A DNA stretch of 49,915 nucleotides from Actinokineospora sp. NBRC 105648 (GCF_030269645.1 NZ_BSTR01000058.1:1-49915), one strand, 5' to 3'; positions 7,382 through 18,200 are shown, counted from the stretch's first letter. Notes: generated from the letters alone by a model not told the origin. Program-made: numbers and translations.

Positions 7382-8545
7382 CTAGGCGAACTCCGGCAGC
7401 CGCTTGGCGACGTCCTCCGGCGTGGGCATGGTGGCGATGTCCGCGGCCAGCGCCGCCACCGCCTCCGCGACGTCGGTGTCGGTGAGCAGTGCCGTGGCGT
7501 TCTCGGTGATCCGCTCCGCCGTGGTGTCCGCGGGCAGCAGCTGCCTGCCCGCGTTGAACCCGGTCACCGCCTCGGCGTTGGTGAACTGGTCGGCCCCCTG
7601 CGGCAGGAACAGCTGCGGGACGCCCGCGCCCGCCGCCCCCAGCGTGGTGCCCGCGCCGCCGTGGTGGACGACCAGGTCCACGTGCGGGAGCAGGTCGGCC
7701 TGCGGCACCCAGGACTCGATGGTCACGTTCGCGGGCGGCTCGCCCAGCGCGGCGACGTCGACCGTGGGCCCCGCGGCCACCAGCACCCGGGCGCCGGTCG
7801 CGGCGAGCGCGTGGATGGCGGTGCGCAGCACCTCGACGCTGCCGAAGGAGGTGCCCAGGGTCAGGTAGACGATCGGCTCGCCCGGCTCGGTGACCCAGCC
7901 GGGCAGCTCACCCGGGTCGGCGAAGGCGACCGGGCGCAGCGGCACCCGCCGCGGCGCCGCGGTGGCCGCCGGGTCCTGGATCGAGAGTGGGTAGATGTCC
8001 AGGAGCGCGTCACCGCGGCCGCGGCCGTGCTCGACGTCGTAGTCGACCCCGGCGGCCTCGGCCAGCGGGACGATGTCGGCCAGCAGGGCGCTGAGCTGCC
8101 CGGCGGGCACGCCGCGGCCGATGCCGTGGCAGACCGCCGGGATCCCGGCGGCCTTGGCCGCGATCCCGGCGCCCGGGCAGGCCGACTCGTAGACGACCAG
8201 GTCCGGCGCCCGTTCGGCGAGCACCGGGCGCAGGTCGGCGATGAAGCTGCTGGGCAGGACCACGCCGAACACCCGGGAGATGATGCGCCGCATCTCCTCG
8301 GGCGAGCGGCTCTGCATCTCGGCCGGGCTGACCGGGCCGCCCGCGACCTCGACGAACGCGCCGCCGATGTCGCGCCCGGCGGCGACGGTGTCGAACCCCA
8401 GCCGGGCCAGCGTGGGGTGGAAGTTCTCGCCCGTGGCGTAGGTGATGCTGTGCCCCTGGGCCTTCGCGGCGACCGCCAGGGGGAGCAGGGGGTAGGTGTG
8501 ACCGTGTGCGGGGATGCTGCTGAACAAGATCTTCACGAAACCCAC
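7382..8545 (-). CDS. GT1 family glycosyltransferase (MGT-like), paralog 2
   Basis: 387 residues, GT-B fold, closely similar to the downstream paralog. It opens with KILFSSIPAHGHTYPLLPLA and carries VYLTLGTSFGSVEVLRTAI, WVPQADLLPHVDLVVHHGGAGTTLGAAGAGVPQ and LPQGADQFTNAEAV. The middle differs most between the two (residues about 75-180, for example the VDYDVEHGRGRGDALLDIYPLSIQ region here), as expected if the pair differs in acceptor. The GTG at 8545 gives MGFVKIL; a GTG at 8536 is the alternative. The 178-base gap to the paralog contains a possible terminator, so the two may be transcribed separately. Donor and acceptor cannot be assigned. Confidence 0.9.
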   Translation of the reverse strand: MGFVKILFSSIPAHGHTYPLLPLAVAAKAQGHSITYATGENFHPTLARLGFDTVAAGRDIGGAFVEVAGGPVSPAEMQSRSPEEMRRIISRVFGVVLPSSFIADLRPVLAERAPDLVVYESACPGAGIAAKAAGIPAVCHGIGRGVPAGQLSALLADIVPLAEAAGVDYDVEHGRGRGDALLDIYPLSIQDPAATAAPRRVPLRPVAFADPGELPGWVTEPGEPIVYLTLGTSFGSVEVLRTAIHALAATGARVLVAAGPTVDVAALGEPPANVTIESWVPQADLLPHVDLVVHHGGAGTTLGAAGAGVPQLFLPQGADQFTNAEAVTGFNAGRQLLPADTTAERITENATALLTDTDVAEAVAALAADIATMPTPEDVAKRLPEFA

Positions 8546-8618
8546 CGTAGAGAGAAACGGTGCGCCGCCGCGCCGGAAATCGCCCAGTTCGGTGGTTGGT
8601 CCGAAAATGATCTCCGGG

Positions 8619-9200
8619 TCAGCGCGCGTCCGGCGGCAGGTCGGCCGGGTCGCCCAGCGGCCAGACGAGCGGGTCCGGGCCCAGCGCGGTCAGCTCGCGC
8701 AGCTGCAGCACGCACCACGGCGACACGGTGCGCGCCCCGGAGAGCGCGGCCGCGGTGAACTCCGCCCACGGCAGCCACTCCACCGCGTCCACCTCGTCCG
8801 GGTTGGGCACCGGCTCGTCGTCGACCACGACCCGGTAGACCGGGCACATCTCGTTCTCCACCACGCCGTCCAACTCGGCCCGGTAGCGGAACCGCGGCAG
8901 GACCAGCTCCACCTTGTACGGTCCGGTCAGCCCCAGCTCGTCGGCGAGCCTGCGGGCCACGGCGTCCATCGGCGGCTCGCCGGGCGCGGGGTGCCCGCAG
9001 CACGAGTTCGTCCACACGCCGGGCCAGGTCTTCTTGTGCGCCGCGCGCCGGGTGAGCAGGAAGCGCCCGTCGCGGTCGAACACGTAGCTGGAGAACGCCA
9101 AGTGCAGCGGGGTGTCGGCGTGGTGGACGGTCGCCTTGTCGGCCAACCCGATGCCGTGGCCCGCCTCGTCCAGCAACCGCACCCGCTCGGAGATCGTCAC
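8619..9200 (-). CDS. idi: Isopentenyl-diphosphate delta-isomerase, type I
   Basis: 193 residues, Nudix-fold enzyme interconverting isopentenyl and dimethylallyl diphosphate in the cytosol. The catalytic cysteine region WTNSCCGHP (about 63-71) and the second active-site segment ENEMCPVY (115-122) are both present. [23 protein letters not shown] matches the family opening. The GTG start at 9200 gives [12 protein letters not shown]. Length is normal for actinobacterial Idi. It sits alone between argS and the GT1 genes on the same strand, separated from argS by a strong hairpin; no other isoprenoid gene is in the window. Confidence 0.96.
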   Translation of the reverse strand: MTISERVRLLDEAGHGIGLADKATVHHADTPLHLAFSSYVFDRDGRFLLTRRAAHKKTWPGVWTNSCCGHPAPGEPPMDAVARRLADELGLTGPYKVELVLPRFRYRAELDGVVENEMCPVYRVVVDDEPVPNPDEVDAVEWLPWAEFTAAALSGARTVSPWCVLQLRELTALGPDPLVWPLGDPADLPPDAR

Positions 9201-9212
9201 CGGACCACTGTG

Positions 9213-9254
9213 CCGCCCGGCCCGCCCCGGGGCAAACCGGGGCGGGCCGGGCGG
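9213..9254 (-). terminator. Strong hairpin terminator after argS
   Basis: An 18-bp perfect stem (9213-9230 with 9237-9254) with a six-base loop lies four bases beyond the argS stop codon and upstream of the idi start. Confidence 0.85.
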
Positions 9255-9258
9255 GCGG

Positions 9259-10995
9259 CTACAGCTCGTGCGGGGCGTCGATCCCGAGCAGGCCCAGCCC
9301 GAGGGTGAGCACGTCCGAGGTCACCCTGGTCAGCACCAGCCGCGAGGCGCGCACGGCCGGGTCGACGTCCGGCTTGAGGATCGGGCAGGTGTCGTAGAAC
9401 GTGGTGAACACCGCGGCCAGCTCGTAGAGGTAGCCGCACAGCTTGTGCGGGGCGTAGGACTCGGTGGTCGCGGTCAGCGCCCCGGGCAGCTGCAGCAGCT
9501 TCAGCGCCAGCACGCGCTCGGCGGGCTCGGTGAACAGCACCTCGCCCGCGGGCTCCTGCTCGGCCTTGCGCAGCACCGAGTGCGCGCGCGCGTTGGCGTA
9601 CTGCAGGTAGACCGACGTGTTGCCCTCGGTGGCCAGCATCCGCGCCCAGGTGAAGGTGTAGTCCTTCTCCCGGTCGTTGGACAGGTCGGCGTACTTCACC
9701 GCGCCGATGCCCACCGCCCGGGCCACCTCGGCCTGCTGCGCACTGTCCAAAGAGGACCGTTCGGCCACCGTCGCGGAGGCCTGCTCGACCGCCTCGGACA
9801 GCAGGTCGACCAGCTTCACCGAGGCGCCCGCCCGGGTGCGGATGGTCTTGCCGTCCTCGCCCAGGATGGTGCCGAACCCGATGTGCACGGCCGTCTGGTC
9901 CTCGGTCAGGTAGCCCGCCTGCCGGGACGCGGCGAAGACCATGTCGAAGTGCTGCGCCTGCGGGGTGCCGACCACGTAGAGCAGGTCGGTCATGCCGCGC
10001 TCGTCCACCCAGTAGCGGACGGTGGCCAGGTCGGTGCTCGCGTAGCCGTAGCCGCCGTCGGACTTGCGCACGATCAGCGGCAGCGGCTCGCCCTCGCGGT
10101 TGGTGAACCCGGGCGGGAACACGCACACCGCGCCGTCGCTGACCTGGGTGAGCCCCTTGCCCTCCAGGTCGGCGATGACCTCGTCGAGGTAGGGGTTGTA
10201 GAAGCTCTCGCCGTAGGTGTCCGCGGGGGTCAGCTCGACGCCGAGCAGCCCGTAGACCTTCTGGAAGTGCCGGGTGGACTCCTCGACCAGCACCCGCCAC
10301 AGCGCCAGCGTCGGCTCGTCGCCGCCCTGCAGCGCCACCACCCGGGCCCTGGCCCGGTCGGCGAAGTCCGGGTCGGCGTCGAACTTCTTGCGGGCCTCCT
10401 GGTAGAAGCCGTTGAGGTCGTGGATCGAGTGCTCGCCCTCGGGGGTCCAGCCGTTGTCCAGCAGGTGCTCGATGAGCATGCCGAACGGGGTGCCCCAGTC
10501 GCCGAGGTGGTTGTGCGGGGTCACCTCGTGCCCGGCGAAGCGCAGCAGCCGCAGGATCGCGTCGCCGATGATCGACGAGCGCAGGTGCCCGATGTGCATC
10601 TCCTTGGCCACGTTCGGGCTGGAGTAGTCCAGCGCGAACCGGCGCGGGGCGCTCACCGCGGGCACGCCGAGCCGGTCGTCGCCGAGCAGCTCGGCCGCGC
10701 GCCCGCGCAGCCAGTCGTCGCGCAGCCGCAGGTTGATGAAGCCGGGCCCGGCGATCTCCGGGGTCTCCAGCATGTCCGCGGCGTCGAGGTTGGCCACAAT
10801 GGCCTCGGCCACCTCGCGCGGCTTGCGCCCGAGCTTCTTGGCCAGGCTCATCGCCGCGTTGCACTGGTAGTCGGCACCCTCGCGGGTGGACGGTCGGATG
10901 ACGGCCTCCGCCGGGGTGACCACCAGGTCCAGCCCGCGGCGCAGCGCCTCGGCCACCCGCGTGCCCAGTTCGAGTCCGACATCTCCGTGCGCCAC
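9259..10995 (-). CDS. argS: Arginyl-tRNA synthetase
   Basis: 578 residues, class Ia synthetase that charges tRNA-Arg. The N-terminal Add1 domain includes [23 protein letters not shown]. The catalytic core has [21 protein letters not shown] with the HIGH motif at 134-137, [18 protein letters not shown], and [19 protein letters not shown]. The KMSKS site is replaced by the [14 protein letters not shown] loop usual in ArgS. The C-terminal anticodon-binding helical domain ([17 protein letters not shown] onward) is complete. Similarity runs end to end with the E. coli type. ATG with GAGGAGGTGCC upstream. It lies 57 bases after the lipase gene on the same strand. The usual actinobacterial neighbour lysA is absent, so this may be a second argS; that is inference. 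Confidence 0.96.
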   Translation of the reverse strand: MAHGDVGLELGTRVAEALRRGLDLVVTPAEAVIRPSTREGADYQCNAAMSLAKKLGRKPREVAEAIVANLDAADMLETPEIAGPGFINLRLRDDWLRGRAAELLGDDRLGVPAVSAPRRFALDYSSPNVAKEMHIGHLRSSIIGDAILRLLRFAGHEVTPHNHLGDWGTPFGMLIEHLLDNGWTPEGEHSIHDLNGFYQEARKKFDADPDFADRARARVVALQGGDEPTLALWRVLVEESTRHFQKVYGLLGVELTPADTYGESFYNPYLDEVIADLEGKGLTQVSDGAVCVFPPGFTNREGEPLPLIVRKSDGGYGYASTDLATVRYWVDERGMTDLLYVVGTPQAQHFDMVFAASRQAGYLTEDQTAVHIGFGTILGEDGKTIRTRAGASVKLVDLLSEAVEQASATVAERSSLDSAQQAEVARAVGIGAVKYADLSNDREKDYTFTWARMLATEGNTSVYLQYANARAHSVLRKAEQEPAGEVLFTEPAERVLALKLLQLPGALTATTESYAPHKLCGYLYELAAVFTTFYDTCPILKPDVDPAVRASRLVLTRVTSDVLTLGLGLLGIDAPHEL

Positions 10996-11052
10996 CCTGG
11001 CACCTCCTCGTGTTGACGAGTCGAGTATTCCAGGGGGCGCACGGAGCGTGAC

Positions 11053-12270
11053 TCAGCAGGTGGAGCGCTGGGCCCTCCCGGCGAACCGCGCCTCGAGGAA
11101 GGCGAACTCCTCGGGGAACGCCGCGACCGCGCCGCCGACGTGCGTCGGGGCCAGGTTCGTGGAGAACTTCACGTTCGCCCCCTTGGCGCACCAGCGCTGC
11201 ACCAGCCCCTTGCCCACGCCGTAGGGGATCACGTCGTCGAGCAGCGAGTGGGTCACCAGGACCGGCGCGGTGGGCTTGGCGTTCCCGATGAGCTGTTCGG
11301 TCACGATCGTCCGGAACGGCTCCTGGCCGAGCAGCTGGTCGATCGGGCGACCGTCCGCGGTGAACGACCTCGTCTGGGCGAAGGCGAACCTGGGGATCGA
11401 GTCGAACAGGCACTGTCCCTTGACCTCGGCCAGGAACTGCTTGCCCTTGGCGTTGAGGTACGGGCCGACGTCGATGCCGTACGCGGCCTCCAGCCCGGCC
11501 ACCGCGTACCCGACGAACGCCGCGTACAGACCACCGTCGAGGGACTTGCCCACCGCGGCCAGGTCGGCGGGCACCGCGCCCGCGGCCACCCCCGCCAGCT
11601 TCAGCTCGGGGGCGTAGGTCGGGGCCAGCTCGGCCGCCGCCGCGGCCGCCCCGCCGCCCTGGGAGTAGCCGGCCACCGCGACCGGGCCGTGGTCGGGCAG
11701 GTTCGCCGCGGGCAGCCGCTGGGCGGCCCGGATGCCGTCGAGCACGGCGGTGCCCTGCACGACCCGCGACATGTACGTGTGCACGCCCGGGGTGCCCAGG
11801 CCCTGGTAGTCGGTGAGCACGACGGCCCAGCCCCGGGTCAGCAGGCCCGCGACGAACAGGCCCTCGTACTCGGTGCCCGCCGCCAGCTGCCGCGAGGGCG
11901 CGCACTGGTCGCCCAGGCCCTGGGTGCCCACCGCGTAGCCGATCACCGGGCGCTCGCCCGACCCGGTCCACGCCTTGCGCGGGGTGATCACCGTGCCGGT
12001 CACCGCGATGGCGGCGCCGGTGCGGTCGGTGGAGCGGTACATGATCCGGTTGACCGTCCCGTCGGCCCGGACGAGCTTGGTCGGGTCGATGAAGAAGTCG
12101 GCGGGTTGGGACCGGACGACGTCGCCGTTGGCGGCGGGCAGGGTCGCGGGCGGGGTGTAGAAGTCGCCCTCCTGGGCGCCCGCGCTGGGCACCGCGACGA
12201 CGGCCGCGGTCAGCGCCGCCGCGACACCCGCGACCACCGCTGCCGAGCGCCGCCTTCGGTTGACTGGCAT
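11053..12270 (-). CDS. Secreted lipase/esterase, LIP family
   Basis: 405 residues from the ATG at 12270, which has GGAGGAGA at good spacing; an in-frame upstream start at 12294 does not. The signal peptide has an Arg-rich start (NRRRRSA), a hydrophobic core and a likely AGA cleavage site near residue 32. The mature protein matches the secretory lipase (LIP, alpha/beta hydrolase) family: FYTPPATLPAANGDVVRSQP, the nucleophile elbow GYSQGGGAAA (Ser about 203), VLVTHSLLDDVIPY (acid) and APTHVGG (His). Three to four cysteines are likely disulfide-bonded after export. It probably hydrolyses extracellular acyl esters; the substrate is unknown. Same strand as argS. Confidence 0.92.
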   Translation of the reverse strand: MPVNRRRRSAAVVAGVAAALTAAVVAVPSAGAQEGDFYTPPATLPAANGDVVRSQPADFFIDPTKLVRADGTVNRIMYRSTDRTGAAIAVTGTVITPRKAWTGSGERPVIGYAVGTQGLGDQCAPSRQLAAGTEYEGLFVAGLLTRGWAVVLTDYQGLGTPGVHTYMSRVVQGTAVLDGIRAAQRLPAANLPDHGPVAVAGYSQGGGAAAAAAELAPTYAPELKLAGVAAGAVPADLAAVGKSLDGGLYAAFVGYAVAGLEAAYGIDVGPYLNAKGKQFLAEVKGQCLFDSIPRFAFAQTRSFTADGRPIDQLLGQEPFRTIVTEQLIGNAKPTAPVLVTHSLLDDVIPYGVGKGLVQRWCAKGANVKFSTNLAPTHVGGAVAAFPEEFAFLEARFAGRAQRSTC

Positions 12271-12424
12271 GTGTTCTCCTCCGACCTGGTGCACCTGTGA
12301 ACCGGCGTGGAGGGGTGAAGTTACCGATAAGTAGATTCACGGTGCCGGCGGTTACAACCAGGTTTGTCCGCGATGACAGTCCCGGTCGCCGCGCGGGTGG
12401 CTCGGGTCTCTTGGCCCGGACGAG

Positions 12425-12459
12425 CCGCGGAGGCCGTCACCGGGTGACGGCCTCCGCGG
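12425..12459 (-). terminator. Perfect 16-bp hairpin
   Basis: 12425-12440 pairs with 12444-12459 around a three-base loop. On the minus strand an open frame ends in a TGA inside this hairpin (plus-strand TCA at 12437-12439), a common actinomycete arrangement for gene ends. Confidence 0.6.
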
Positions 12460-12672
12460 AATGGGAGCCACCTGCAGGGGTCGGGGCTCCGTCGGTCGAG
12501 TCCTGGGCGAGCGGGTCCTGGGCGAGCGGGATAGGCGCGGTGGTGGCGTCGCCGCCACCACCGTCGCCACGTCCCCGGCCCGCGGGCCGCGCGGGGGTCG
12601 GCCACACCGTGCAGGGTGCCCGGGCTCCAGCCCTCGTCGAAGTTGGCCGGACGGTCGGGTGGCGTTCCCCTC
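12437..12672 (-). pseudogene. Possible remnant of a minus-strand gene
   Basis: Two minus-strand frames together look like a gene end. One reads RPANFDEGWSPGTLHGVADPR (about 12590-12655); the other reads GDATTAPIPLAQDPLAQDS and continues to AEAVTR and a stop inside the hairpin at 12425-12459. They are joined only by a frame change near 12570-12590, and no start with a ribosome site is visible. Family not recognised. It may be a decayed gene or coincidence of GC-rich codon bias. Confidence 0.25.
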
Positions 12673-13158
12673 GCGTGGAACGATGTCAGTATTTGTTAAC
12701 CACCGTGAACTTCACAAGACATCGGGGTGGTGGTGTTTTTCCCGTTCCCAGTTGCCCACCGCGGGCTCCCGATGCCGCGAACGCGGCGAAGTCCCTGGGG
12801 CGCTTGACCATTGGGCCGCCGAGCGGCTCGGGTGCCGAGACAATCCAGTGTATCCCGGCGTGGCGGGCCGCCGTCAAGCCGAACACCGGTGTGATGGTCC
12901 TGAGTGGACAGTCGGATCAGAGCGTCGGAACCGGGTATCCGCTCGTCAGCTCAATGGGACCACCCTGGTCCATTGGATTCACGTTTTGCCCGGTCCGGTC
13001 CGGCTCGTCGGACCGGTTCAATTCGCCGTATTCCGCGAGCGACCGTTACAGGCTGTTCCCCCGACAGCGGTTGCGCTGGTCGGGCCGCGCTGCCAGCATG
13101 CGAGGGCCACCGGTTCAATGGGGCAGACCTGGTCCTTTGCGGAGGGGAGCCGGAGTTC

Positions 13159-14529
13159 ATGTCGGACACCGCGGCGCGGCCGCCGCTGTCGCTGGCCCGG
13201 CTCCGCGAGCTGGTCGGGGCCGGTCAGGTCGACACCGTCCTGGTCGCGATGACCGACATGCAGGGCAGGCTGCAGGGCAAGCGCTGCTCCGCCCGCTTCT
13301 TCCTCGACGAGGTCGTCGACCACGCCACCGAGGCCTGCGACTACCTGCTCGCGGTGGACGTGGAGATGAACACCGTCGCCGGGTACGCCTCCTCGTCCTG
13401 GGAGCGCGGCTACGGCGACTTCGTGCTGCGCCCCGACCTGGCCACCCTGCGGCTGCTGCCCTGGCACGAGGGCACCGCGCTGGTCCTGGCCGACGTCGAG
13501 CTCGTCGCGGGCGGGCCGGTCACCGTCTCCCCGCGCCAGGTCCTGCGCCGCCAGCTCGACCGCCTCGCCGAGCGCGGGCTCACCGCGCACGTCGGCACCG
13601 AGCTGGAGTTCCTGCTCTTCGACGACACCTACGAGCAGGCCTGGCGCGCCGGCTACCACGGGCTCACCCCGGCCAACCAGTACAACGTCGACTACTCGCT
13701 GCTGGGCACCGGCCGGGTCGAGCCGGTGCTGCGCGCGATCCGGCTGGGCATGGCGGGCGCGGGCCTCTACGTCGAGTCGGCCAAGGGCGAGTGCAACCCC
13801 GGTCAGCACGAGATCGCCTTCCGCTTCACCGAGGCCCTGGCCACCTGCGACAACCACGGGATCTACAAGACCGGGGCCAAGGAGATCGCCGCCGCGCACG
13901 GGCGCAGCCTCACCTTCATGGCCAAGTACGACCAGCGCGAGGGCAACTCCTGCCACATCCACCTCAGCCTGCGCGGTACCGGCGGCGAGCTGGTCATGGC
14001 GGGCGACGGCGAGCACGGGTTCTCCCCGCTGACCCGGCACTTCATCGCCGGACAGCAGGCCTGCCTGCGCGAGCTGACCTACTGGTTCGCGCCGAACGTC
14101 AACTCCTACAAGCGCTTCGCCGACGGCTCGTTCGCCCCGACCGCCATCGCGTGGGGCGTGGACAACCGCACCTGCGCGCTGCGCGTAGTCGGCCACGGGC
14201 CCTCGCTGCGGGTGGAGAACCGGGTCCCCGGCGGCGACGTCAACCCGTACCTGGCGGTCGCCGCGATGATCGCCGCGGGCCTGCACGGCATCGACAACGA
14301 GCTGCCGCTGGAGCCCGCGCACACCGGCAACGCCTACACCTCAGACAAACCGCGCGTCCCCAGCACCCTGCGGGAAGCGGCCGACCTGCTGGCCGGGAGC
14401 GCCGTCGCCCACGAGGCGTTCGGCACCGAGGTGGTCGAGCACTACCGCAACGCCGCGACCGTGGAGCAGCGCGCCTTCGACGCGGCCGTCACCGACTGGG
14501 AGCGCGTGCGTGGCTTCGAACGGCTCTGA
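13159..14529 (+). CDS. Glutamine-synthetase-like gamma-glutamyl-amine ligase (PuuA/GlnA3/GlnA4-type)
   Basis: 456 residues. It has the GS fold: an N-terminal beta-grasp domain (MTDMQGRLQGKRCSARFF) and a C-terminal catalytic domain with EFLLFDDTYEQAW, GECNPGQHEIAFRF, KYDQREGNSCHIHLSLRG and ENRVPGGDVNPYLAVAAM. The adenylylation-site region of housekeeping GlnA is absent. This pattern fits ligases that join glutamate to an amine (putrescine in E. coli PuuA; polyamines or ethanolamine in Streptomyces GlnA3/GlnA4). ATG at 13159 has GGAG upstream; the open frame extends further 5' without a plausible start. First of five overlapping genes, followed by a PuuD-like hydrolase and aldehyde dehydrogenase. 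Substrate (polyamine, ethanolamine or other) not determinable. Confidence 0.88.
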   Translation: MSDTAARPPLSLARLRELVGAGQVDTVLVAMTDMQGRLQGKRCSARFFLDEVVDHATEACDYLLAVDVEMNTVAGYASSSWERGYGDFVLRPDLATLRLLPWHEGTALVLADVELVAGGPVTVSPRQVLRRQLDRLAERGLTAHVGTELEFLLFDDTYEQAWRAGYHGLTPANQYNVDYSLLGTGRVEPVLRAIRLGMAGAGLYVESAKGECNPGQHEIAFRFTEALATCDNHGIYKTGAKEIAAAHGRSLTFMAKYDQREGNSCHIHLSLRGTGGELVMAGDGEHGFSPLTRHFIAGQQACLRELTYWFAPNVNSYKRFADGSFAPTAIAWGVDNRTCALRVVGHGPSLRVENRVPGGDVNPYLAVAAMIAAGLHGIDNELPLEPAHTGNAYTSDKPRVPSTLREAADLLAGSAVAHEAFGTEVVEHYRNAATVEQRAFDAAVTDWERVRGFERL

Positions 14530-15237
14530 CCGCCCCCCGGTCATCGGGATCACCACCTACCTCGAACCGGCCACCTTCGGCATCTGGGAGACCGACGCCG
14601 CCGTGCTGCACCGGGTCTACCTGGACTGCGTGCGCGCCGCGGGCGGCAACCCGGTGCTGCTCGCCCCGATCGGCGACTGGCGGGCCGGGACCATCGACTG
14701 GCTCGACGGCCTGGTGCTCTCCGGCGGCCCCGACATCGACCCCCGGCACTACGGTGCCGCGCCGCACCCCACGACCGGGACCCCGCAGCCCGCCCGCGAC
14801 GCCGCCGAGTTCGCCCTGCTGGACGCGGCCATCGCGATCGGGCTGCCGGTCCTGGCGGTCTGCCGGGGCATGCAGCTGCTCAACGTCGCCCTCGGCGGCA
14901 CCCTGCACCAGCACACCCCCGAGGTGGTGGGTAGCACCGACCACCAGCCGCAGGTCGCCACCTTCGGCAAGACCCACCTCACCGTCGACCCGCGCTCGGC
15001 GCTGGGCGCCGTGCTCGGCGCGTCGGTGCCCGCGCTGTGCCACCACCACCAGTCCCTGGACAAGGTCGCCGACGGCCTGCGGGTCGTGGCCACCGCGGCC
15101 GACGGCACCGTCGAGGCGGTCGAGCTGGCCGGGGCCCGGTTCGTGCTGGGCGTGCAGTCGCACCCCGAGCAGAACGCCGACGACGTCCGCCTGTTCGCCG
15201 CGCTGGTGCGCGCCGCCTGCCAGAGGAGAGGAACCCG

Positions 15238-15241
<4 letters not shown>
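14510..15241 (+). CDS. Class I glutamine amidotransferase-like gamma-glutamyl hydrolase (PuuD-like)
   Basis: 243 residues. Peptidase C26/class I GATase fold with the nucleophile in LAVCRGMQLLNVALGGTL (Cys about 118) and the HPE pair in VLGVQSHPEQNADD (His 218, Glu 220). LVLSGGPDIDPRHYG is typical of PuuD, which releases glutamate from gamma-glutamyl-GABA. It starts with a GTG inside the end of the ligase gene (20-base overlap), so translation is probably coupled. Here it would remove the glutamyl group after oxidation of the amine-derived moiety. It overlaps the next gene by four bases (GTGA). Confidence 0.88.
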
Positions 15242-16599
<1,358 letters not shown>

Positions 16600-16601
16600 G
16601 C

Positions 16602-17369
16602 ATGGTCCAGCGTCTGGACGGCCGGGTCGCGGTCGTCACCGGTGGTGCGAGCGGCATCGGGCTGGCCTCGGTGCGCAGGCTCGCCGCCGAGGGCGCCCGC
16701 GTGGTGGTGGCCGACCTCGACACCGCGGGCGGCACGGCGGCGGCGCAGGAGGTCGACGGCCTGTTCGTGCGCACCGACGTCACCGACGAACCCCAGGTCG
16801 AGGCCCTGTTCCAGACCGCGGTCGACACCTACGGCTCGCTGGACGTGGCGTTCAACAACGCGGGCATCTCCCCGCCCGAGGACGACTCGATCCTCACCAC
16901 CGGACTCGACGCCTGGCAGCGCGTGCAGCAGGTCAACCTCACCTCGGTGTACCTGTGCAGCAAGCACGCCATCGGGCACATGCGCCGCCAGGGCAAGGGC
17001 TCGGTGATCAACACGGCCTCGTTCGTCGCGGTCATGGGCGCGGCCACCTCGCAGATCTCCTACACCGCCTCCAAGGGCGGCGTGCTGGCGATGAGCCGCG
17101 AGCTGGGCGTGCAGTTCGCCCGCGAGGGCGTGCGGGTCAACGCGCTGTGCCCCGGCCCGGTCAACACCCCGCTGCTGCGCGAGCTGTTCGCCAAGGACCC
17201 GGAGCGGGCCGCGCGCAGGCTGGTGCACATCCCGATCGGCCGCTTCGCCGAGCCCGAGGAGATCGCCGCCGCGGTCGCCTTCCTGGCCAGCGACGACTCC
17301 TCGTTCATGACCGCGTCCTCGTTCCTGGTCGACGGCGGCATCTCCGGCGCCTATGTCACTCCCGTCTGA
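16602..17369 (+). CDS. Short-chain dehydrogenase/reductase
   Basis: 255 residues, classical SDR. The NAD(P)-binding Rossmann motif VVTGGASGIGLASV (about 11-24), an Asp after beta-2 (VADLDTA) suggesting NAD preference, NNAG (86-88), and the catalytic Ser140/Tyr154/Lys158 (YTASKGG) are present. VNALCPGPVNTPL and LVDGGISGAY finish the fold. The ATG at 16602 (GGAG five bases upstream) is preferred to the GTG at 16596. It lies two bases after the aldehyde dehydrogenase stop. It probably oxidises or reduces a hydroxyl intermediate in the same pathway, possibly the alcohol of a gamma-glutamylated amino alcohol; this is inferred from context. Confidence 0.9.
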   Translation: MVQRLDGRVAVVTGGASGIGLASVRRLAAEGARVVVADLDTAGGTAAAQEVDGLFVRTDVTDEPQVEALFQTAVDTYGSLDVAFNNAGISPPEDDSILTTGLDAWQRVQQVNLTSVYLCSKHAIGHMRRQGKGSVINTASFVAVMGAATSQISYTASKGGVLAMSRELGVQFAREGVRVNALCPGPVNTPLLRELFAKDPERAARRLVHIPIGRFAEPEEIAAAVAFLASDDSSFMTASSFLVDGGISGAYVTPV

Positions 17370-18078
17370 GCCCGACTCGGTCCTGGCCGAGGCGCTGTTC
17401 CGCCCCGTCCGGGCGGGCAACGCCTTCGAGGAGACGATGGAGCGGATGCTGCAGGCCATCCGCTTGGGCGTCGTGCCGCCCGGCGGGCGGCTCCCGCCGG
17501 AACGGGAGCTCTCCGCGCGCCTGCGGGTCAGCCGGGTCACCCTGCGCGAGGCGCTGCGGGCGCTGCAGGAGTCCGGCCACGTGGAGTCCCGGCGCGGCCG
17601 CTACGGCGGCACCTTCGTCCGCCCACCGGCCGCCTACCGCCCCGCCGCCGCGGCCGAGCCCGTGCCCGGCGCGCTGGAGGACACCCTGACCCTGCGCTTT
17701 GCCCTGGAGACCGGGGCCGCCGAGGCCGCCGCCGCCCGGGCGCTGAGCCCGCAGGCGCGCAGGCACCTGCGGGCCCGGCTGGCCGACTGCGCGGACGCGC
17801 CCACCGCCGACTACCGCCGCACCGACTCCCGGCTGCACCTGGCGATCGCCGAGGCCACCGCCGCGCCGTCGCTGACCGGCGCGGTCGCCGACGTGCGCAC
17901 CCGGCTCAACGCGCTGCTCGCGGCGATCCCGCTGATCCCGGCCAACGTCGAGCACTCCGACCAGCAGCACCGCGAGGTCGTCGACGCCATCCTCGACGGC
18001 GACCCGCCCGCCGCCCGCGCCGCGATGGCCGAGCACCTGGCGGGTACCGCGGCCCTGCTGCGCGGGTTCCTGGCCTGA
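17353..18078 (+). CDS. GntR-family regulator, FadR subfamily
   Basis: 241 residues. N-terminal winged helix (about 24-90) with GRLPPERELSARLRVSRVTLREALRALQESG, the standard GntR recognition region, and VESRRGRYGGTFV. The C-terminal FCD-type helical effector domain (about 105-235) includes LRFALETGAAEAAAARAL, DSRLHLAIAEATAAPSL, and HREVVDAILDGDPPAARAAMAEHLAGT with the histidine pattern expected for metal or carboxylate ligands. It overlaps the SDR gene by 17 bases, so it is last in the five-gene operon and probably controls it, with a pathway intermediate as ligand. No operator could be placed with confidence. Confidence 0.9.
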   Translation: MSLPSEPDSVLAEALFRPVRAGNAFEETMERMLQAIRLGVVPPGGRLPPERELSARLRVSRVTLREALRALQESGHVESRRGRYGGTFVRPPAAYRPAAAAEPVPGALEDTLTLRFALETGAAEAAAARALSPQARRHLRARLADCADAPTADYRRTDSRLHLAIAEATAAPSLTGAVADVRTRLNALLAAIPLIPANVEHSDQQHREVVDAILDGDPPAARAAMAEHLAGTAALLRGFLA

Positions 18079-18200
18079 GGTCCGGTTCGTCCGGTCGGGG
18101 GTTGTCGATTGGGCAGGTGTGTGGTCCACCCCCATTCACACCCCCCGAACACCCGGGTGACATATCGTCTTGGCAACGGAGCGACGCAGGGGGTGGACAG

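Larger units (their letters stand above)
12271..13158. other. Long intergenic region between lipase and the glnA-like operon
   Basis: 888 bases without an intact recognised gene. It contains a 16-bp perfect hairpin (12425-12459) and a possible decayed minus-strand gene ending in it. The sequence turns AT-richer near 12680-12720, where GTTAAC-CACC-GTGAAC could be a nitrogen-regulator-like (GlnR-type) site for the downstream operon; this match is loose. The plus-strand ORF that enters the glnA-like gene from 12904 lacks a ribosome site and family similarity. Confidence 0.5.

Noticed and set aside
9197..12340. 1047-codon minus-strand frame across argS and the lipase
   Set aside because: Out of frame with both recognised genes and crosses their boundaries and a terminator.
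12461..13252. Plus-strand ORF of 263 codons before the glnA-like gene
   Set aside because: No ribosome site or family similarity, and it overlaps the supported ligase start at 13159.
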